Shown: positions 44,402 through 53,932 of the stretch, piece by piece
Layout of the letters: each line of letters starts with the position of its first letter
Position numbering within the stretch: the stretch's first letter is position 1
Assembly: GCF_017313275.1 (NCBI RefSeq)
Contig: NZ_JAFLNM010000004.1
Location: 124,001-188,000, forward strand
Length of the DNA: 64,000 nucleotides
From: Flagellimonas profundi
GTDB lineage: Bacteria > Bacteroidota > Bacteroidia > Flavobacteriales > Flavobacteriaceae
Reading direction: 5' to 3'
Notes under the pieces: generated by a model
Told to the model about the DNA's origin: nothing
Database searches by the model: none
What the model saw: the letters and a program-made list of their open reading frames with translations, nothing else
Position numbers and translations under genes: made by a program

Positions 44402-44947
44402 ATGTTACGAAAAACCATAATCTTACTGTTGCTTTTTACCCTTGCCGCTTGCGGCCCAGGTAAAAAACGACGCACCTACAGCAAGACCCGAACCGTTACG
44501 GTAGAGGGGTCCACCACCGACACTTCCCCTAAACGAAAACCCAAAAAAGAGGGGCGTAAAAATGCTAAGGCCAACGAAATTATTTCCACCGCGTTGACTT
44601 TTTCAGGAACCCGTTACAAATATGGGGGGACCACAAAAAAGGGCATGGACTGCTCTGGATTGGTCTATGTTTCCTTAAAGGAAAACGACATTATGTTTCC
44701 CAGAACATCCTACCAAATGGCCTTGGAAGGTGAAAAAATCAGGGTAACCCATATCGAAAAAGGAGACTTACTGTTTTTTAAAACAAGTAAGACGGGGAGA
44801 CGCATCAATCATGTGGGTTTGGTGGTCGATGTGGATGGAAACGATATTAAATTTATCCATGCCACAACCTCACGCGGTGTACTGGTATCCTCGTTACGGG
44901 AAGGATATTGGAACAGCGCTTTTGTAAAGGCCATGCGCATCCTGTAA
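44402..44947 (+). CDS. NlpC/P60 (C40) cell-wall peptidase lipoprotein
   Basis: A 181-residue lipoprotein with lipobox TLAACG (Cys near residue 17), a basic linker rich in Lys, Arg and Thr (20-55), then the C40 domain. Catalytic Cys is in GMDCSGLVYVSL, His in INHVGLVVDV, and the third polar residue in FIHATTS. It would cleave peptide cross-links or stems of peptidoglycan from the periplasmic side. It lies between lpxB and comEC, 1 base before the latter. Length is normal for a single-domain NlpC/P60 lipoprotein. Confidence 0.9.
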   Translation: MLRKTIILLLLFTLAACGPGKKRRTYSKTRTVTVEGSTTDTSPKRKPKKEGRKNAKANEIISTALTFSGTRYKYGGTTKKGMDCSGLVYVSLKENDIMFPRTSYQMALEGEKIRVTHIEKGDLLFFKTSKTGRRINHVGLVVDVDGNDIKFIHATTSRGVLVSSLREGYWNSAFVKAMRIL

Positions 44948-44948
44948 G

Positions 44949-46964
44949 GTGCGTCAACTTAATTTTGTGTCCATAAAACTCACCTTGTGGGTTGCTTTGG
45001 GCATTATCATCGGCTTTTATTTTGATGTAGAACCACTTTTACCCCTACTATCGATGCTTGTTTTGATGCCAGCCCTTTTTTGGATCGGCAAAAAGCAGCA
45101 CAGAACTGGGTTCCCGTATTTTGAAGTGGTAACGTCGCTCATCACCATATGTTTGGGTGTTTTTGTTGTGGGTATATCCATGGGTGGTGGTATGCCCAAT
45201 CACTACTCAAAATCAGACCTTAAACAGGAAAAAGTTTGGCAATTAAAAATAAGTGAAGTACTCAAGCCCAACACGTTCTCCCATCGATATGTCGCCCAGA
45301 TCATTACTTCGGACAATGTTCAAGTATCGGGAAAATTACTTTTTAGTCTTTCAGTGGATTCAACAGTAAAACAATTACTGGTGGATGATGAGTTTTTTAT
45401 CTATGCCCAACCTGAAAGTATTCGTCCACCATTGAATCCACACCAATTTGACTACAAAGATTACCTTTTAAAACAAGGGATCCAACATCAGATCAGAACC
45501 AACTATGGCAACATTGTAAAAAAGGAACATGCTTCAAAAACCTTATTTGGTATAGCAAGCAACTTCCGGGAGCATATCATTTCCAAATTAGAGAAAAAAA
45601 ACTTTGGAACGGAAGAACTGAGTGTTATCCAAGCCTTGCTTTTGGGAAAACGTAACGATATTTCCGAAACCACCTATAACAACTACAAAAATGCGGGAGC
45701 TGTCCATATTTTGGCCGTGTCTGGGCTTCATGTTGGAATCATCCTGTTTTTATTGGAGTTTCTTTTGTCCCCATTGGAGGGTTTACCTAAAGGTAAAACC
45801 ACTAAGCTCATCCTGGTTGTTTTGCTACTTTGGGGCTACGCATTTTTGGCCGGGCTCTCCCCTTCCATTGTTCGTGCGGTGACCATGTTCTCTTTTGTGG
45901 CCTACGCACTTTACCTCAACCGGCCAACGAACTCATTCAACATTTTGGCACTTTCCATGTTGTTCATTTTACTGGTAAAACCATTGTTCCTGTTTCAAGT
46001 AGGGTTCCAGATGAGTTATGCGGCGGTGTTTGCCATTGTTTGGATCTATCCCAAGTTGCAAAAGTTTTGGTTTCCTGAGCATATCATCCTTCGTAAAATG
46101 TGGCAATTGTTATGCGTAAGTGTTGCCGCCCAATTAGGCGTTCTTCCTATGAGTCTGTTCTATTTTCATCAGTTTCCGGCATTGTTTTTTATTTCGAACC
46201 TGCTCATAGTTCCTTGTTTAGGATTGATTTTGGGCTTCGGAATCTTGGTCATCCTATTGACTTTGATTGATTACTTGCCCCAATTTATGGTCGATGGTTT
46301 CAACTGGATCATTCATCTAATGAATTCCATTGTAGGTTGGGTGGCCCAACAGGAAGGTTTCATCATCAAAAACATTCCTTTTGATTCGGTTCAGTTGCTA
46401 TTGGGCTATCTTATTATCATTGCCATGGTCCTATTTCTATCCCGACCCCGATGGAAATCAGCTTTGGTTTTCTTTGGAGGTCTGATCCTTTATCAAAGTT
46501 GGGTTATCTGGGGGCAATTTCAGGTACATCAAAAGGAAACCATTGTACTGGCACACCGAACAAGAAATACGGTTCTTTTGCATCAATTGGGTGACTCTCT
46601 TTCCATTCTTACTTCGGACAGATCCAACATCGGAAACATTGCGGACAACTATGCAGTGGCCGAACGGATTCAAAACGTAGATACAACCGCATTACAAAAC
46701 AGTTACCGTATTGGGGGCAAAAAACTGTTTGTTGTGGATAGTTTGGGCATCCTTCCTTTGGAAGAACATGTGGATTACCTGTTGCTCACGCAATCTCCCA
46801 AACTGAATCTTGAACGACTTCTTGATTCCATCAGTCCCAAAAAAGTAATCGCCGATGGCAGCAATTATCCATCTATGATCAACAAATGGAAAGCAACCTG
46901 TGCCCAAAAAGAAATCCCTTTCCACTACACCGGTGAAAAGGGATATTATTCTTTTAAATTTTGA
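44949..46964 (+). CDS. comEC: ComEC/Rec2-family DNA uptake channel protein
   Basis: A 671-residue membrane protein. An N-terminal soluble OB-like part (residues 85-200) is followed by the competence domain with many helices and the signature AGAVHILAVSGLHVGIIL and GLSPSIVRAVTMF. The C-terminal 120 residues lie where many ComEC proteins have a metallo-beta-lactamase domain, but no HxHxDH metal motif is visible, so nuclease activity there is doubtful. It begins with GTG one base after the preceding stop codon. ComEC carries single-stranded DNA through the inner membrane during natural transformation. It ends 8 bases from the convergent POT gene. Confidence 0.9.
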   Translation: MRQLNFVSIKLTLWVALGIIIGFYFDVEPLLPLLSMLVLMPALFWIGKKQHRTGFPYFEVVTSLITICLGVFVVGISMGGGMPNHYSKSDLKQEKVWQLKISEVLKPNTFSHRYVAQIITSDNVQVSGKLLFSLSVDSTVKQLLVDDEFFIYAQPESIRPPLNPHQFDYKDYLLKQGIQHQIRTNYGNIVKKEHASKTLFGIASNFREHIISKLEKKNFGTEELSVIQALLLGKRNDISETTYNNYKNAGAVHILAVSGLHVGIILFLLEFLLSPLEGLPKGKTTKLILVVLLLWGYAFLAGLSPSIVRAVTMFSFVAYALYLNRPTNSFNILALSMLFILLVKPLFLFQVGFQMSYAAVFAIVWIYPKLQKFWFPEHIILRKMWQLLCVSVAAQLGVLPMSLFYFHQFPALFFISNLLIVPCLGLILGFGILVILLTLIDYLPQFMVDGFNWIIHLMNSIVGWVAQQEGFIIKNIPFDSVQLLLGYLIIIAMVLFLSRPRWKSALVFFGGLILYQSWVIWGQFQVHQKETIVLAHRTRNTVLLHQLGDSLSILTSDRSNIGNIADNYAVAERIQNVDTTALQNSYRIGGKKLFVVDSLGILPLEEHVDYLLLTQSPKLNLERLLDSISPKKVIADGSNYPSMINKWKATCAQKEIPFHYTGEKGYYSFKF

Positions 46965-46972
46965 AACTGTTC

Positions 46973-48508
46973 TTAGTGTACGTTGCCCATCAATCTTTTG
47001 ATCAAAGGTGAAGCTATGATAACCAAAACCCCAGCTCCTAGAGCGTATTGTGCAATGAGCATAAATCCATCAGTATAAATATTGAGGGTACTAAAACCGC
47101 TTATATCGGCATCTGTGCTTTCGATGGCCAATTGCTTACCAATAAAACCGACCACTTGGAATGCAAATGCTGATGACAGGAACCAAACCCCCATCATAAA
47201 GGCTACGATCCGTTTTGGTGAAAGGTCTGTGATTTTTGACAGTCCCACGGGTGACATGAACAGTTCCCCTACCGATAACAAGAAATACATCAACAGCAAG
47301 TATGTGAACGGAACAAATCCATTTTCGTTGGCACTGGCTCCACTAACGGCCAGTGCATAAAAACTGATACCCGCAAACAAAAGTCCCATCCCAAATTTGT
47401 AGGGAGTTCGTGGATTGAGCTTCTTTTTGGACAACCATTGCCACATTAAGGAAATAGGAATAGCCAAAATAATGATCCACATGGAGTTCAAAGAATTTGT
47501 CTGAGAAGCTGACATAATTCCCTCCAAGTCCACATTTCGAGCTGCAAAAAGCGTAATTACACTACCTGAAAGCTCATGGAATCCCCAGAAAATGGTCATA
47601 AAAAAGGTGATCAGTACCGCTACAAAGAGTTTTTTACGCTCTTCTACTGTAGCTTTAAACATGATGTAGCCCAGATAAAACAAAATGGAAATACCGATCA
47701 ATTTAAAAATAACGTTTACAATGTTTTGATCCCCGAAAAAAGTTCCCTCTGCCCCCAGTGCCTTGTAGGCAGAAAGCAAATAAGCTATAATCGGAACTGA
47801 AGCAAATGCCAAAACTGGCACCAATATGCCTTGTTTCAATCCCAATACCTTCTTTTCAATATTTCCATTTTCTGGAGGAAGCCCTTTGTCTCCGAAAACC
47901 CCTTTTTTGATACCGCTCCAAAAAACAATCAGACCCGTAAGCATTCCAATGCCGGCAAGTCCGAATCCATAGTGCCATCCATATTTGGCCGCTAAAAAGC
48001 CACAAAGTAAAGGTGCCACCCATCCGCCAATATTGATTCCCATGTAAAAAATGGTGAATCCCGAGTCCTTTTTTGGGTCCCCATCCTTATAAAGCGAACC
48101 AACAAATGTTGAAATGTTCGGTTTAAAGAACCCATTTCCCGCTATTATAAGTGAAAGGGCAATAAAAAAAGTTACATGGTTTTCTATAGCCAGAACAAAA
48201 TGTCCTAAAGACATCAATATCCCTCCAAGAAAAATAGATCGACGCATTCCCAAAATACTATCGGAAATACGACCTCCAATAACTGTTGAAGCGTAAACCA
48301 ACGAACCATATGAAGAATAAACCGCTGCGGTTGCATAATCTCGTTCCATTAAAGCTGCGAATATTACATCCACCATATAAAGGGTAAGCAACGCTCGCAT
48401 TCCATAAAAACTGAAACGCTCCCATAACTCTGCAAAAAAGAGGTAAAACAATCCTCTTGGGTGCCCAAATAACTGCTTTTCACTTTCTGGTTTGGATACT
48501 TCTGACAT
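46973..48508 (-). CDS. Proton-dependent oligopeptide transporter (POT/PTR2 family)
   Basis: A 511-residue transporter with about 12-14 helices. POT family marks are the N-terminal FAELWERFSFYGMRALL (the ExxER-type motif), GGRISDSILGMRRSI, and FTIFYMGINIGGWVAPLL (PTR2 signature), with later AFMMGVWFLSSAFA. It brings di- and tripeptides into the cell with protons. The gene lies 19 bases after a dipeptidyl peptidase IV gene on the same strand, so both would make and import small peptides from proteins. There is no sign of damage. Confidence 0.93.
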   Translation of the reverse strand: MSEVSKPESEKQLFGHPRGLFYLFFAELWERFSFYGMRALLTLYMVDVIFAALMERDYATAAVYSSYGSLVYASTVIGGRISDSILGMRRSIFLGGILMSLGHFVLAIENHVTFFIALSLIIAGNGFFKPNISTFVGSLYKDGDPKKDSGFTIFYMGINIGGWVAPLLCGFLAAKYGWHYGFGLAGIGMLTGLIVFWSGIKKGVFGDKGLPPENGNIEKKVLGLKQGILVPVLAFASVPIIAYLLSAYKALGAEGTFFGDQNIVNVIFKLIGISILFYLGYIMFKATVEERKKLFVAVLITFFMTIFWGFHELSGSVITLFAARNVDLEGIMSASQTNSLNSMWIIILAIPISLMWQWLSKKKLNPRTPYKFGMGLLFAGISFYALAVSGASANENGFVPFTYLLLMYFLLSVGELFMSPVGLSKITDLSPKRIVAFMMGVWFLSSAFAFQVVGFIGKQLAIESTDADISGFSTLNIYTDGFMLIAQYALGAGVLVIIASPLIKRLMGNVH

Positions 48509-48527
48509 AACTGTATTGGTTTAAGTT

Positions 48528-50687
48528 CTAAAGATTTTCTTTAACGAAATTGGTCATTTTGGTATAAAGGTGCAATCTGGTATTGCCCCCATAGATCCCA
48601 TGGTTTTTATCCGGGTAAATCGCCCAATCGAACTGCTTATTGGCCTGTACCAAGGCCTCTATCATTCTCATGGTGTTCTGTACGTGCACATTGTCATCTC
48701 CCGAACCATGGACCAACAGATACTTTCCTTTTAACAATTCCGGATAATTGAATGGAGAGTTATCATCGTACCCCGTTGGATTTTCCTGTGGCGTTTGCAT
48801 ATAACGCTCCGTGTAAATGGTATCGTAAAAACGCCAAGAGGTCACAGGCGCTACGGCAATGGCCATTTCAAAAGTATCGTTGCCCTTAAGCAAACAGTTG
48901 GTGGACATAAAACCTCCATAGCTCCATCCCCAGATTCCGGTTCTGTTTTCATCGATATACGAACGTTCGCTCAATTTTTGAGCGGCTGCAATCTGGTCCT
49001 CCACCTCATATTTACCCAACTCTTTTTGAGTCAATTTTTTAAAGTCACGACCTTTTAATCCTGTCCCCCTGCCATCTACACAAGCTACAATGTAACCTTG
49101 CGATGCCAAGTGTTGGTGCCAATAATCATTGCTGCCCATCCATCGGTTGGCTACTTGTTGCGAACCTGGACCACTGTATTGGAACATGAAGAGTGGATAT
49201 TTTTTATTTGGATCAAAATCGGCCGGTTTGATCATATACATATTAAGGTCGTACCCATTTACATTGATGGTGGAGAACTCTTTGGGCGCAATCTCGTATC
49301 CATTCAACTTGTCCTGCAAAGCTGAATTGTCCTTGATCTCCTTGACCAATTTACCATTGGAAGCATCGTGCAACGTAAACCTGTAGGGCGTAGTCGCACT
49401 TGAATATGTGTTGATGTAATACGTAAAGTCCGTGCTAAAAGCTGCAGCATTGGTTCCTTCTTGGGTCGATAATTCCTTTTTACGTTTTCCTTTGGTGGAA
49501 ATACTGTAAACACCCCTGTTGATGGAACCATTTTCTACCGACTGATAAAAAATGCGGTCATGTTTTTCGTCATAGCCATAGTAACGGGTCACTTCCCAAG
49601 GTCCTTCGGTAATCTGGTTTTTTAGTTTCCCATTGCTGTCATACAAATACAAGTGGTTGTAGCCATCGGCCTCGCTTGTCCATATAAAGCTATCATCATC
49701 CAAAAAAGTAAGGTCGTCATCAATGTCCACATAAGCCGCATCGGTTTCTTCCAACAAAACGGTCGCTGAATTATCTTCCGCATTTACCGCATATAGTTTT
49801 AAATCGTTTTGATGCCTGTTCAATGTTTGGACACTTAGCGTGTTTGCATCGTGCATCCATTTGATTCTTGGAATGTAGTATGGATCATTCAGGTCAACAT
49901 TCGAAATAGCTCCGGAAGCAACATCATACATATGTAGGGTAACTACGGAATTCTTCTCCCCAGCTTTGGGGTACTTAAATTCGTATTGATATGGATATAA
50001 TCCCGTGCCGTAAAAATCCATGGAAAAATGTGGCACTTCCGTCTCATCAAATCTGAGGAAAGCAATTTTTGTTCCATCACTGTTCCATTCAAAAGCACGT
50101 ACAAATGCAAATTCTTCCTCATATACCCAATCGGTAACCCCGTTAATGATGGTACCCTTGTTACCATCGGTGGTAACTTGTTTGGTGGTTCGTTCGGCCA
50201 GGTCCATCACATATAAATTGTTGTCCAGAACATAGGCCACTTTGCCGCCATCAGGAGAAAGGGTCGGTTCTTGGATCTTCGTCTCGGAAATTTTCACCAA
50301 TTCTTTGGAGGCGATATCATACACGTAGTAAATGCCCAAGCGGGAACGTCTAAATATAGGCTCTACTTCGGTAGCCAAAAGCACCTGTGATTCATCATCA
50401 CTAAAGGTATAGGACGAAAAATAGGGCACGGCATCGGACGATGCCACAATGGTTTCCGCCTTTTGCAAGGTTTCGTAATCATACTTGTCCAAACTACTGG
50501 AACGCGGGGAACGTGTGGTATTTAAAACAGTGTATTGTGTACCATTGTTCATGGATCGTAGGACATCCATGTATTCTGTCCTAAACTCTCCTCCCCAAAT
50601 TTCTTCAAGGGTTATTTTTTTCTTTTGCGCTGTGGAAAAAGTAACAACTCCCAAAAGGAACAGGAATAGAAAAGATTGTTTGTTCAT
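48528..50687 (-). CDS. Dipeptidyl peptidase IV-like S9 serine peptidase
   Basis: A 719-residue exported enzyme with a signal peptide (ending STAQ). The N-terminal beta-propeller (about 60-440) has the glutamate pair of DPP IV in DWVYEEEFAF, which binds the substrate's free N-terminus. The C-terminal hydrolase shows Ser in GWSYGG, Asp in HGSGDDNVH and His in DKNHGIYGG. It removes Xaa-Pro (or similar) dipeptides from peptides in the periplasm. It is followed by the POT transporter, forming a peptide-use pair. An imperfect dyad lies in the divergent gap toward the HMG-CoA reductase gene. Confidence 0.94.
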   Translation of the reverse strand: MNKQSFLFLFLLGVVTFSTAQKKKITLEEIWGGEFRTEYMDVLRSMNNGTQYTVLNTTRSPRSSSLDKYDYETLQKAETIVASSDAVPYFSSYTFSDDESQVLLATEVEPIFRRSRLGIYYVYDIASKELVKISETKIQEPTLSPDGGKVAYVLDNNLYVMDLAERTTKQVTTDGNKGTIINGVTDWVYEEEFAFVRAFEWNSDGTKIAFLRFDETEVPHFSMDFYGTGLYPYQYEFKYPKAGEKNSVVTLHMYDVASGAISNVDLNDPYYIPRIKWMHDANTLSVQTLNRHQNDLKLYAVNAEDNSATVLLEETDAAYVDIDDDLTFLDDDSFIWTSEADGYNHLYLYDSNGKLKNQITEGPWEVTRYYGYDEKHDRIFYQSVENGSINRGVYSISTKGKRKKELSTQEGTNAAAFSTDFTYYINTYSSATTPYRFTLHDASNGKLVKEIKDNSALQDKLNGYEIAPKEFSTINVNGYDLNMYMIKPADFDPNKKYPLFMFQYSGPGSQQVANRWMGSNDYWHQHLASQGYIVACVDGRGTGLKGRDFKKLTQKELGKYEVEDQIAAAQKLSERSYIDENRTGIWGWSYGGFMSTNCLLKGNDTFEMAIAVAPVTSWRFYDTIYTERYMQTPQENPTGYDDNSPFNYPELLKGKYLLVHGSGDDNVHVQNTMRMIEALVQANKQFDWAIYPDKNHGIYGGNTRLHLYTKMTNFVKENL

Positions 50688-50742
50688 GAAGTGAAAAAAA
50701 TTGATTAAAAACTCCCAAGTTTACTAATATTTATCGGAAAAA

Positions 50743-50775
50743 TAAATTTTGATGTTGCGTTTGCAACAAAATTTA
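50743..50775. promoter_or_regulatory. Inverted repeat in the divergent DPP IV / HMG-CoA reductase gap
   Basis: TAAATTT (50743-50749) and TGTTGC (50753-50758) are matched by GCAACA (50763-50768) and AAATTTA (50769-50775) around GTTT, with three unpaired bases on the left side only. It could be an operator or a hairpin. It is placed 56 bases upstream of the DPP IV ATG and 91 bases upstream of the reductase ATG. Confidence 0.5.
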
Positions 50776-50838
50776 ACCTTTAAAACACCACTTCGAATTC
50801 AAAATAAATACGAGGCTCACCTAAATGGTCAATATCCG

Positions 50839-50846
50839 TATATTTG
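50839..50846 (+). promoter_or_regulatory. Candidate -7 promoter element for HMG-CoA reductase
   Basis: TATATTTG is a perfect TAnnTTTG element, 20 bases before the ATG. A clear -33 TTG is not seen. Confidence 0.5.
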
Positions 50847-50865
50847 AATGCTTTAACCCAGCTTT

Positions 50866-52182
50866 ATGAACACTCCCGTTGAAGGATTTTCCAAACTTAC
50901 CAAAACCCAAAAAATTGATTGGATAGCCACCAATTGCACCAAGGACCCGAAGGCCACCAAACAACTGTTGGAACAGTATTGGAACACGGACCCCAGAGTG
51001 CAGAAACTGCACGATGAGTTTATAGAGAATACCGTATCCAACTACTATTTGCCATTTGCCATAGCACCAAATTTCAGGATTAACGACGAACTCTATGCCA
51101 TACCCATGGCCATAGAGGAAAGCTCGGTGGTAGCGGCAGCAAGCAAGGCAGCGAAGTTTTGGTTGGAACGCGGTGGTTTTAAAGCCGAGATCATCGGTAC
51201 CGAAAAAGTAGGGCAGGTACACTTTATATATAAAGGAGATAAAGAAAAGTTTTCCGATTTCTTTGATTCGGCCAAACCAGAATTGCTTAAAAGTGTTGCC
51301 ACCATTACCCAGAGCATGGAAAAGCGGGGCGGAGGCATCAATGATATTGAATTAAGGGATCTATCGGATAAGATCAAAGGCTACCATCAGCTCCATTGCA
51401 CTTTTGAGACATTGGATGCCATGGGAGCGAATTTTATCAATTCCTGCTTGGAACAATTTGCCAAAACATTAAAGGAGCTCGCACTTACTTTTGATGGGTT
51501 TACCGAGGAAGAAAAAAACATTGAGGTAGTGATGAGCATCTTGTCCAACTATGTGCCCGATTGTTTGGTAAAGGCCGAGGTAAGTTGCCCCATTTCGGAA
51601 TTGGGCAATGCGGATATGCCTGCCGAGGAATTCGCCGAAAAGTTTGTACAGGCCGTGAACATAGCAAATGTGGAGCCATATAGGGCCGTAACACACAACA
51701 AGGGCATTATGAACGGCATTGATGCGGTCGTACTTGCCACGGGAAATGATTTTAGGGCCGTGGAAGCAGGCGTGCACGCCTATGCCGCAAAAGCCGGTCA
51801 ATATTCCAGCCTCACCCATGCAAAAATAGAAGACGGCATTTTCAAGTTTTGGATCGAGGTGCCCCTTGCTCTTGGAACCGTAGGCGGATTGACCACTTTG
51901 CACCCATTGGTAAAACTGGCTTTGGAGATCCTTCAAAATCCATCTGCAAAACAATTGATGCAAATTGTGGCCGTAGCCGGATTGGCCCAGAATTTTGCGG
52001 CAGTCCGTAGTTTGGTCACCACGGGGATTCAAAAAGGGCACATGAAAATGCACTTGCTGAACATGTTGAACCAGTTGGGGGCCACAGAAGCCGAAAAGCA
52101 ACAATTGGTCACCTATTTTAAGGATCAGACCGTAACCAATGCCTCGGTAAAAGAGGCTTTTGAAAGAATTAAATCAAACTAA
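50866..52182 (+). CDS. Hydroxymethylglutaryl-CoA reductase (class II type)
   Basis: A 438-residue enzyme making mevalonate from HMG-CoA. The catalytic residues of class II reductases are all visible: Glu in AIEESSVVAAASKAAKF, Lys in HNKGIMNGIDAV, Asp in ATGNDFRAVEAG, and His in IQKGHMKMHLLN. The ENVIG-type start of animal enzymes is absent, as in bacterial forms. Flavobacteriia make isoprenoids by the mevalonate route, so a biosynthetic role is expected even though the class was first described in degradation. The stop codon overlaps the GHMP kinase ATG by one base. Confidence 0.92.
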   Translation: MNTPVEGFSKLTKTQKIDWIATNCTKDPKATKQLLEQYWNTDPRVQKLHDEFIENTVSNYYLPFAIAPNFRINDELYAIPMAIEESSVVAAASKAAKFWLERGGFKAEIIGTEKVGQVHFIYKGDKEKFSDFFDSAKPELLKSVATITQSMEKRGGGINDIELRDLSDKIKGYHQLHCTFETLDAMGANFINSCLEQFAKTLKELALTFDGFTEEEKNIEVVMSILSNYVPDCLVKAEVSCPISELGNADMPAEEFAEKFVQAVNIANVEPYRAVTHNKGIMNGIDAVVLATGNDFRAVEAGVHAYAAKAGQYSSLTHAKIEDGIFKFWIEVPLALGTVGGLTTLHPLVKLALEILQNPSAKQLMQIVAVAGLAQNFAAVRSLVTTGIQKGHMKMHLLNMLNQLGATEAEKQQLVTYFKDQTVTNASVKEAFERIKSN

Positions 52183-53090
52183 TGGAGAAGGAGTTTTACA
52201 GCAACGGCAAGTTATTGTTAACGGGGGAGTATGCCATCTTGGATGGCGCATTGGGCTTGGCCATCCCCACCAGCTATGGACAATCGCTCCATGTAACTCC
52301 GACAAAATCGGGTTTTTTGGAATGGACCAGTTTTGATGAAAATGATCAAGTCTGGTTCTCCGCAAAGTTTGACCTCAAAAATTTAAATGTGGTTTCCACT
52401 TCGGATGAAAACATGGCCAAGACATTGATGTCCTTACTTTTGGAAGCCAATGCCCAAAACCCATTATTATTAACGGATAGTCATGGTTTCCAGATCGAGA
52501 CCCACCTTACATTCCCCAAATCTTGGGGCCTTGGAACATCTTCCACCCTTATAAACAATTTGGCACAATGGGCGCGTGTGGATGCCTATCAACTTTTATG
52601 GAATGCTTTTGGCGGAAGTGGTTACGATATTGCCTGTGCACAGCACAACTTACCTATCACCTACCAACTCCAAGATGGGGAACCTCATGTTAAGGAAATT
52701 GATTTTGCGCCTAGTTTTAAGGACTCGCTCTACTTCGTCCATCTTAATCAAAAACAGAGCAGTAAAGAGGCCATTGCCAACTACAGAGAGCAACAATTTG
52801 ACAAGCCAAAGTTGGTGAAACAGGTTTCGGACATTACAAGAAAAATGATTTCAGCTTCCACTCTATCCGGTTTTGAATCACTAATGGAAGAGCATGAAAG
52901 CTTACTTTCCCATATTTTAAAAATGGATCCCGTAAAGCAGCAACTTTTCCCGGATTATTTTGGAATGATAAAAAGCCTTGGAGCCTGGGGAGGGGATTTT
53001 GTAATGGCCACGGGTGATGATCAATCCATTTCCTATTTTAAATCCAAAGGGTACAACACTGTGGTTCCTTATTCAAAAATGGTTTTATAG
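52182..53090 (+). CDS. GYDIA-family GHMP kinase, probable mevalonate-pathway kinase
   Basis: A 302-residue kinase of the GHMP superfamily. The N-terminal GKLLLTGEYAILDGALGLAI is the first GHMP motif, PKSWGLGTSSTL (Gly-Leu-Gly-x-Ser-Ser) is the phosphate-binding loop, GGSGYDIACA gives the subfamily its name, and GAWGGDFVMATG is the C-terminal motif. Overlap by one base with HMG-CoA reductase strongly suggests it phosphorylates mevalonate or phosphomevalonate. The exact substrate cannot be assigned from the sequence. No membrane or signal segment is present; it is cytoplasmic. Confidence 0.88.
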   Translation: MEKEFYSNGKLLLTGEYAILDGALGLAIPTSYGQSLHVTPTKSGFLEWTSFDENDQVWFSAKFDLKNLNVVSTSDENMAKTLMSLLLEANAQNPLLLTDSHGFQIETHLTFPKSWGLGTSSTLINNLAQWARVDAYQLLWNAFGGSGYDIACAQHNLPITYQLQDGEPHVKEIDFAPSFKDSLYFVHLNQKQSSKEAIANYREQQFDKPKLVKQVSDITRKMISASTLSGFESLMEEHESLLSHILKMDPVKQQLFPDYFGMIKSLGAWGGDFVMATGDDQSISYFKSKGYNTVVPYSKMVL

Positions 53091-53209
53091 TCACTTTTAA
53101 GGGTCAAAGTAGTCCATATTAAACTCATCCGTAAACTCATATGGGGCATTCATCAATTGGTGAGGCCATAAACCCCCTGTTTTTTGCACTTTGAATCTGG
53201 AAGACAAAA

Positions 53210-53866
53210 ATGAAAGCTATGTCGTTCTGGGAATTCACACCTTTACTGAATAAGCGCAAAGCCGGTTTTTTAACCAAAAAGTTACTTTTACTTTTCTCGT
53301 TTCACTTTTTCTATACCATCTTTTTGACTGCTTACTATTGGTTAAACTGGAATGAGAGTTTTAAAGCACCCTTTGTTTATGCACAATTAGTTCCTCTGGC
53401 TTTAAATGCAACGGTTATTTACTTATTGATTAAGAATCATAAAACCTTGGAAGGAAAGTCCTATCAATTGACGACTCCGAAGAAAAGTGATAAGTATGAA
53501 AAAACAGGACTGTCGGAAGCATTTTCAACGGAACTAAAAACCAAGTTGGAAAGTTTGATGGAAAATAAAAAGCTATATCTAAATCACGATATCCGTTTGG
53601 ATGATATTGCTGAATTATTGAATATTTCAAGACATCACGCCTCACAAGTAATCAACGAAAATTTTAATATGAGTTTCTACGATTTTATAAATGGGTATAG
53701 AATTGAAGAAGCTAAGTCAATACTATGTTCCAATTTTGAGAAATCATCAGAGTCCATTTCAGATATTGCTTATCGATGTGGTTTCAACAACAGGGTTTCA
53801 TTCTACAAAGCATTTAAAAAAATAACCCATACCACCCCAAAAGAATATATTCAAAAAGCTGCATGA
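53210..53866 (+). CDS. AraC-family regulator with a short two-helix membrane part
   Basis: A 218-residue protein. Two membrane helices (about residues 22-43 and 56-73) precede a linker and an AraC DNA-binding domain with RLDDIAELLNISRHHASQVINENF and SISDIAYRCGFNNRVSFYKAFKKIT. In Bacteroidota this type of AraC domain normally follows a sensor of seven or eight helices, so most of the sensor seems missing. An in-frame TGA lies six codons before the ATG, so the start cannot extend upstream. It might be a reduced but working regulator, or a remnant. It sits between the mevalonate genes and the SusC/SusD cassette, and may control the latter. Confidence 0.75.
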   Translation: MKAMSFWEFTPLLNKRKAGFLTKKLLLLFSFHFFYTIFLTAYYWLNWNESFKAPFVYAQLVPLALNATVIYLLIKNHKTLEGKSYQLTTPKKSDKYEKTGLSEAFSTELKTKLESLMENKKLYLNHDIRLDDIAELLNISRHHASQVINENFNMSFYDFINGYRIEEAKSILCSNFEKSSESISDIAYRCGFNNRVSFYKAFKKITHTTPKEYIQKAA

Positions 53867-53932
53867 AAAGCACCTTCCCTTTGTTAATGTTAATCTTGGT
53901 CGGTAAATAAGTAAAGGTTAATAAGCGCTTAC

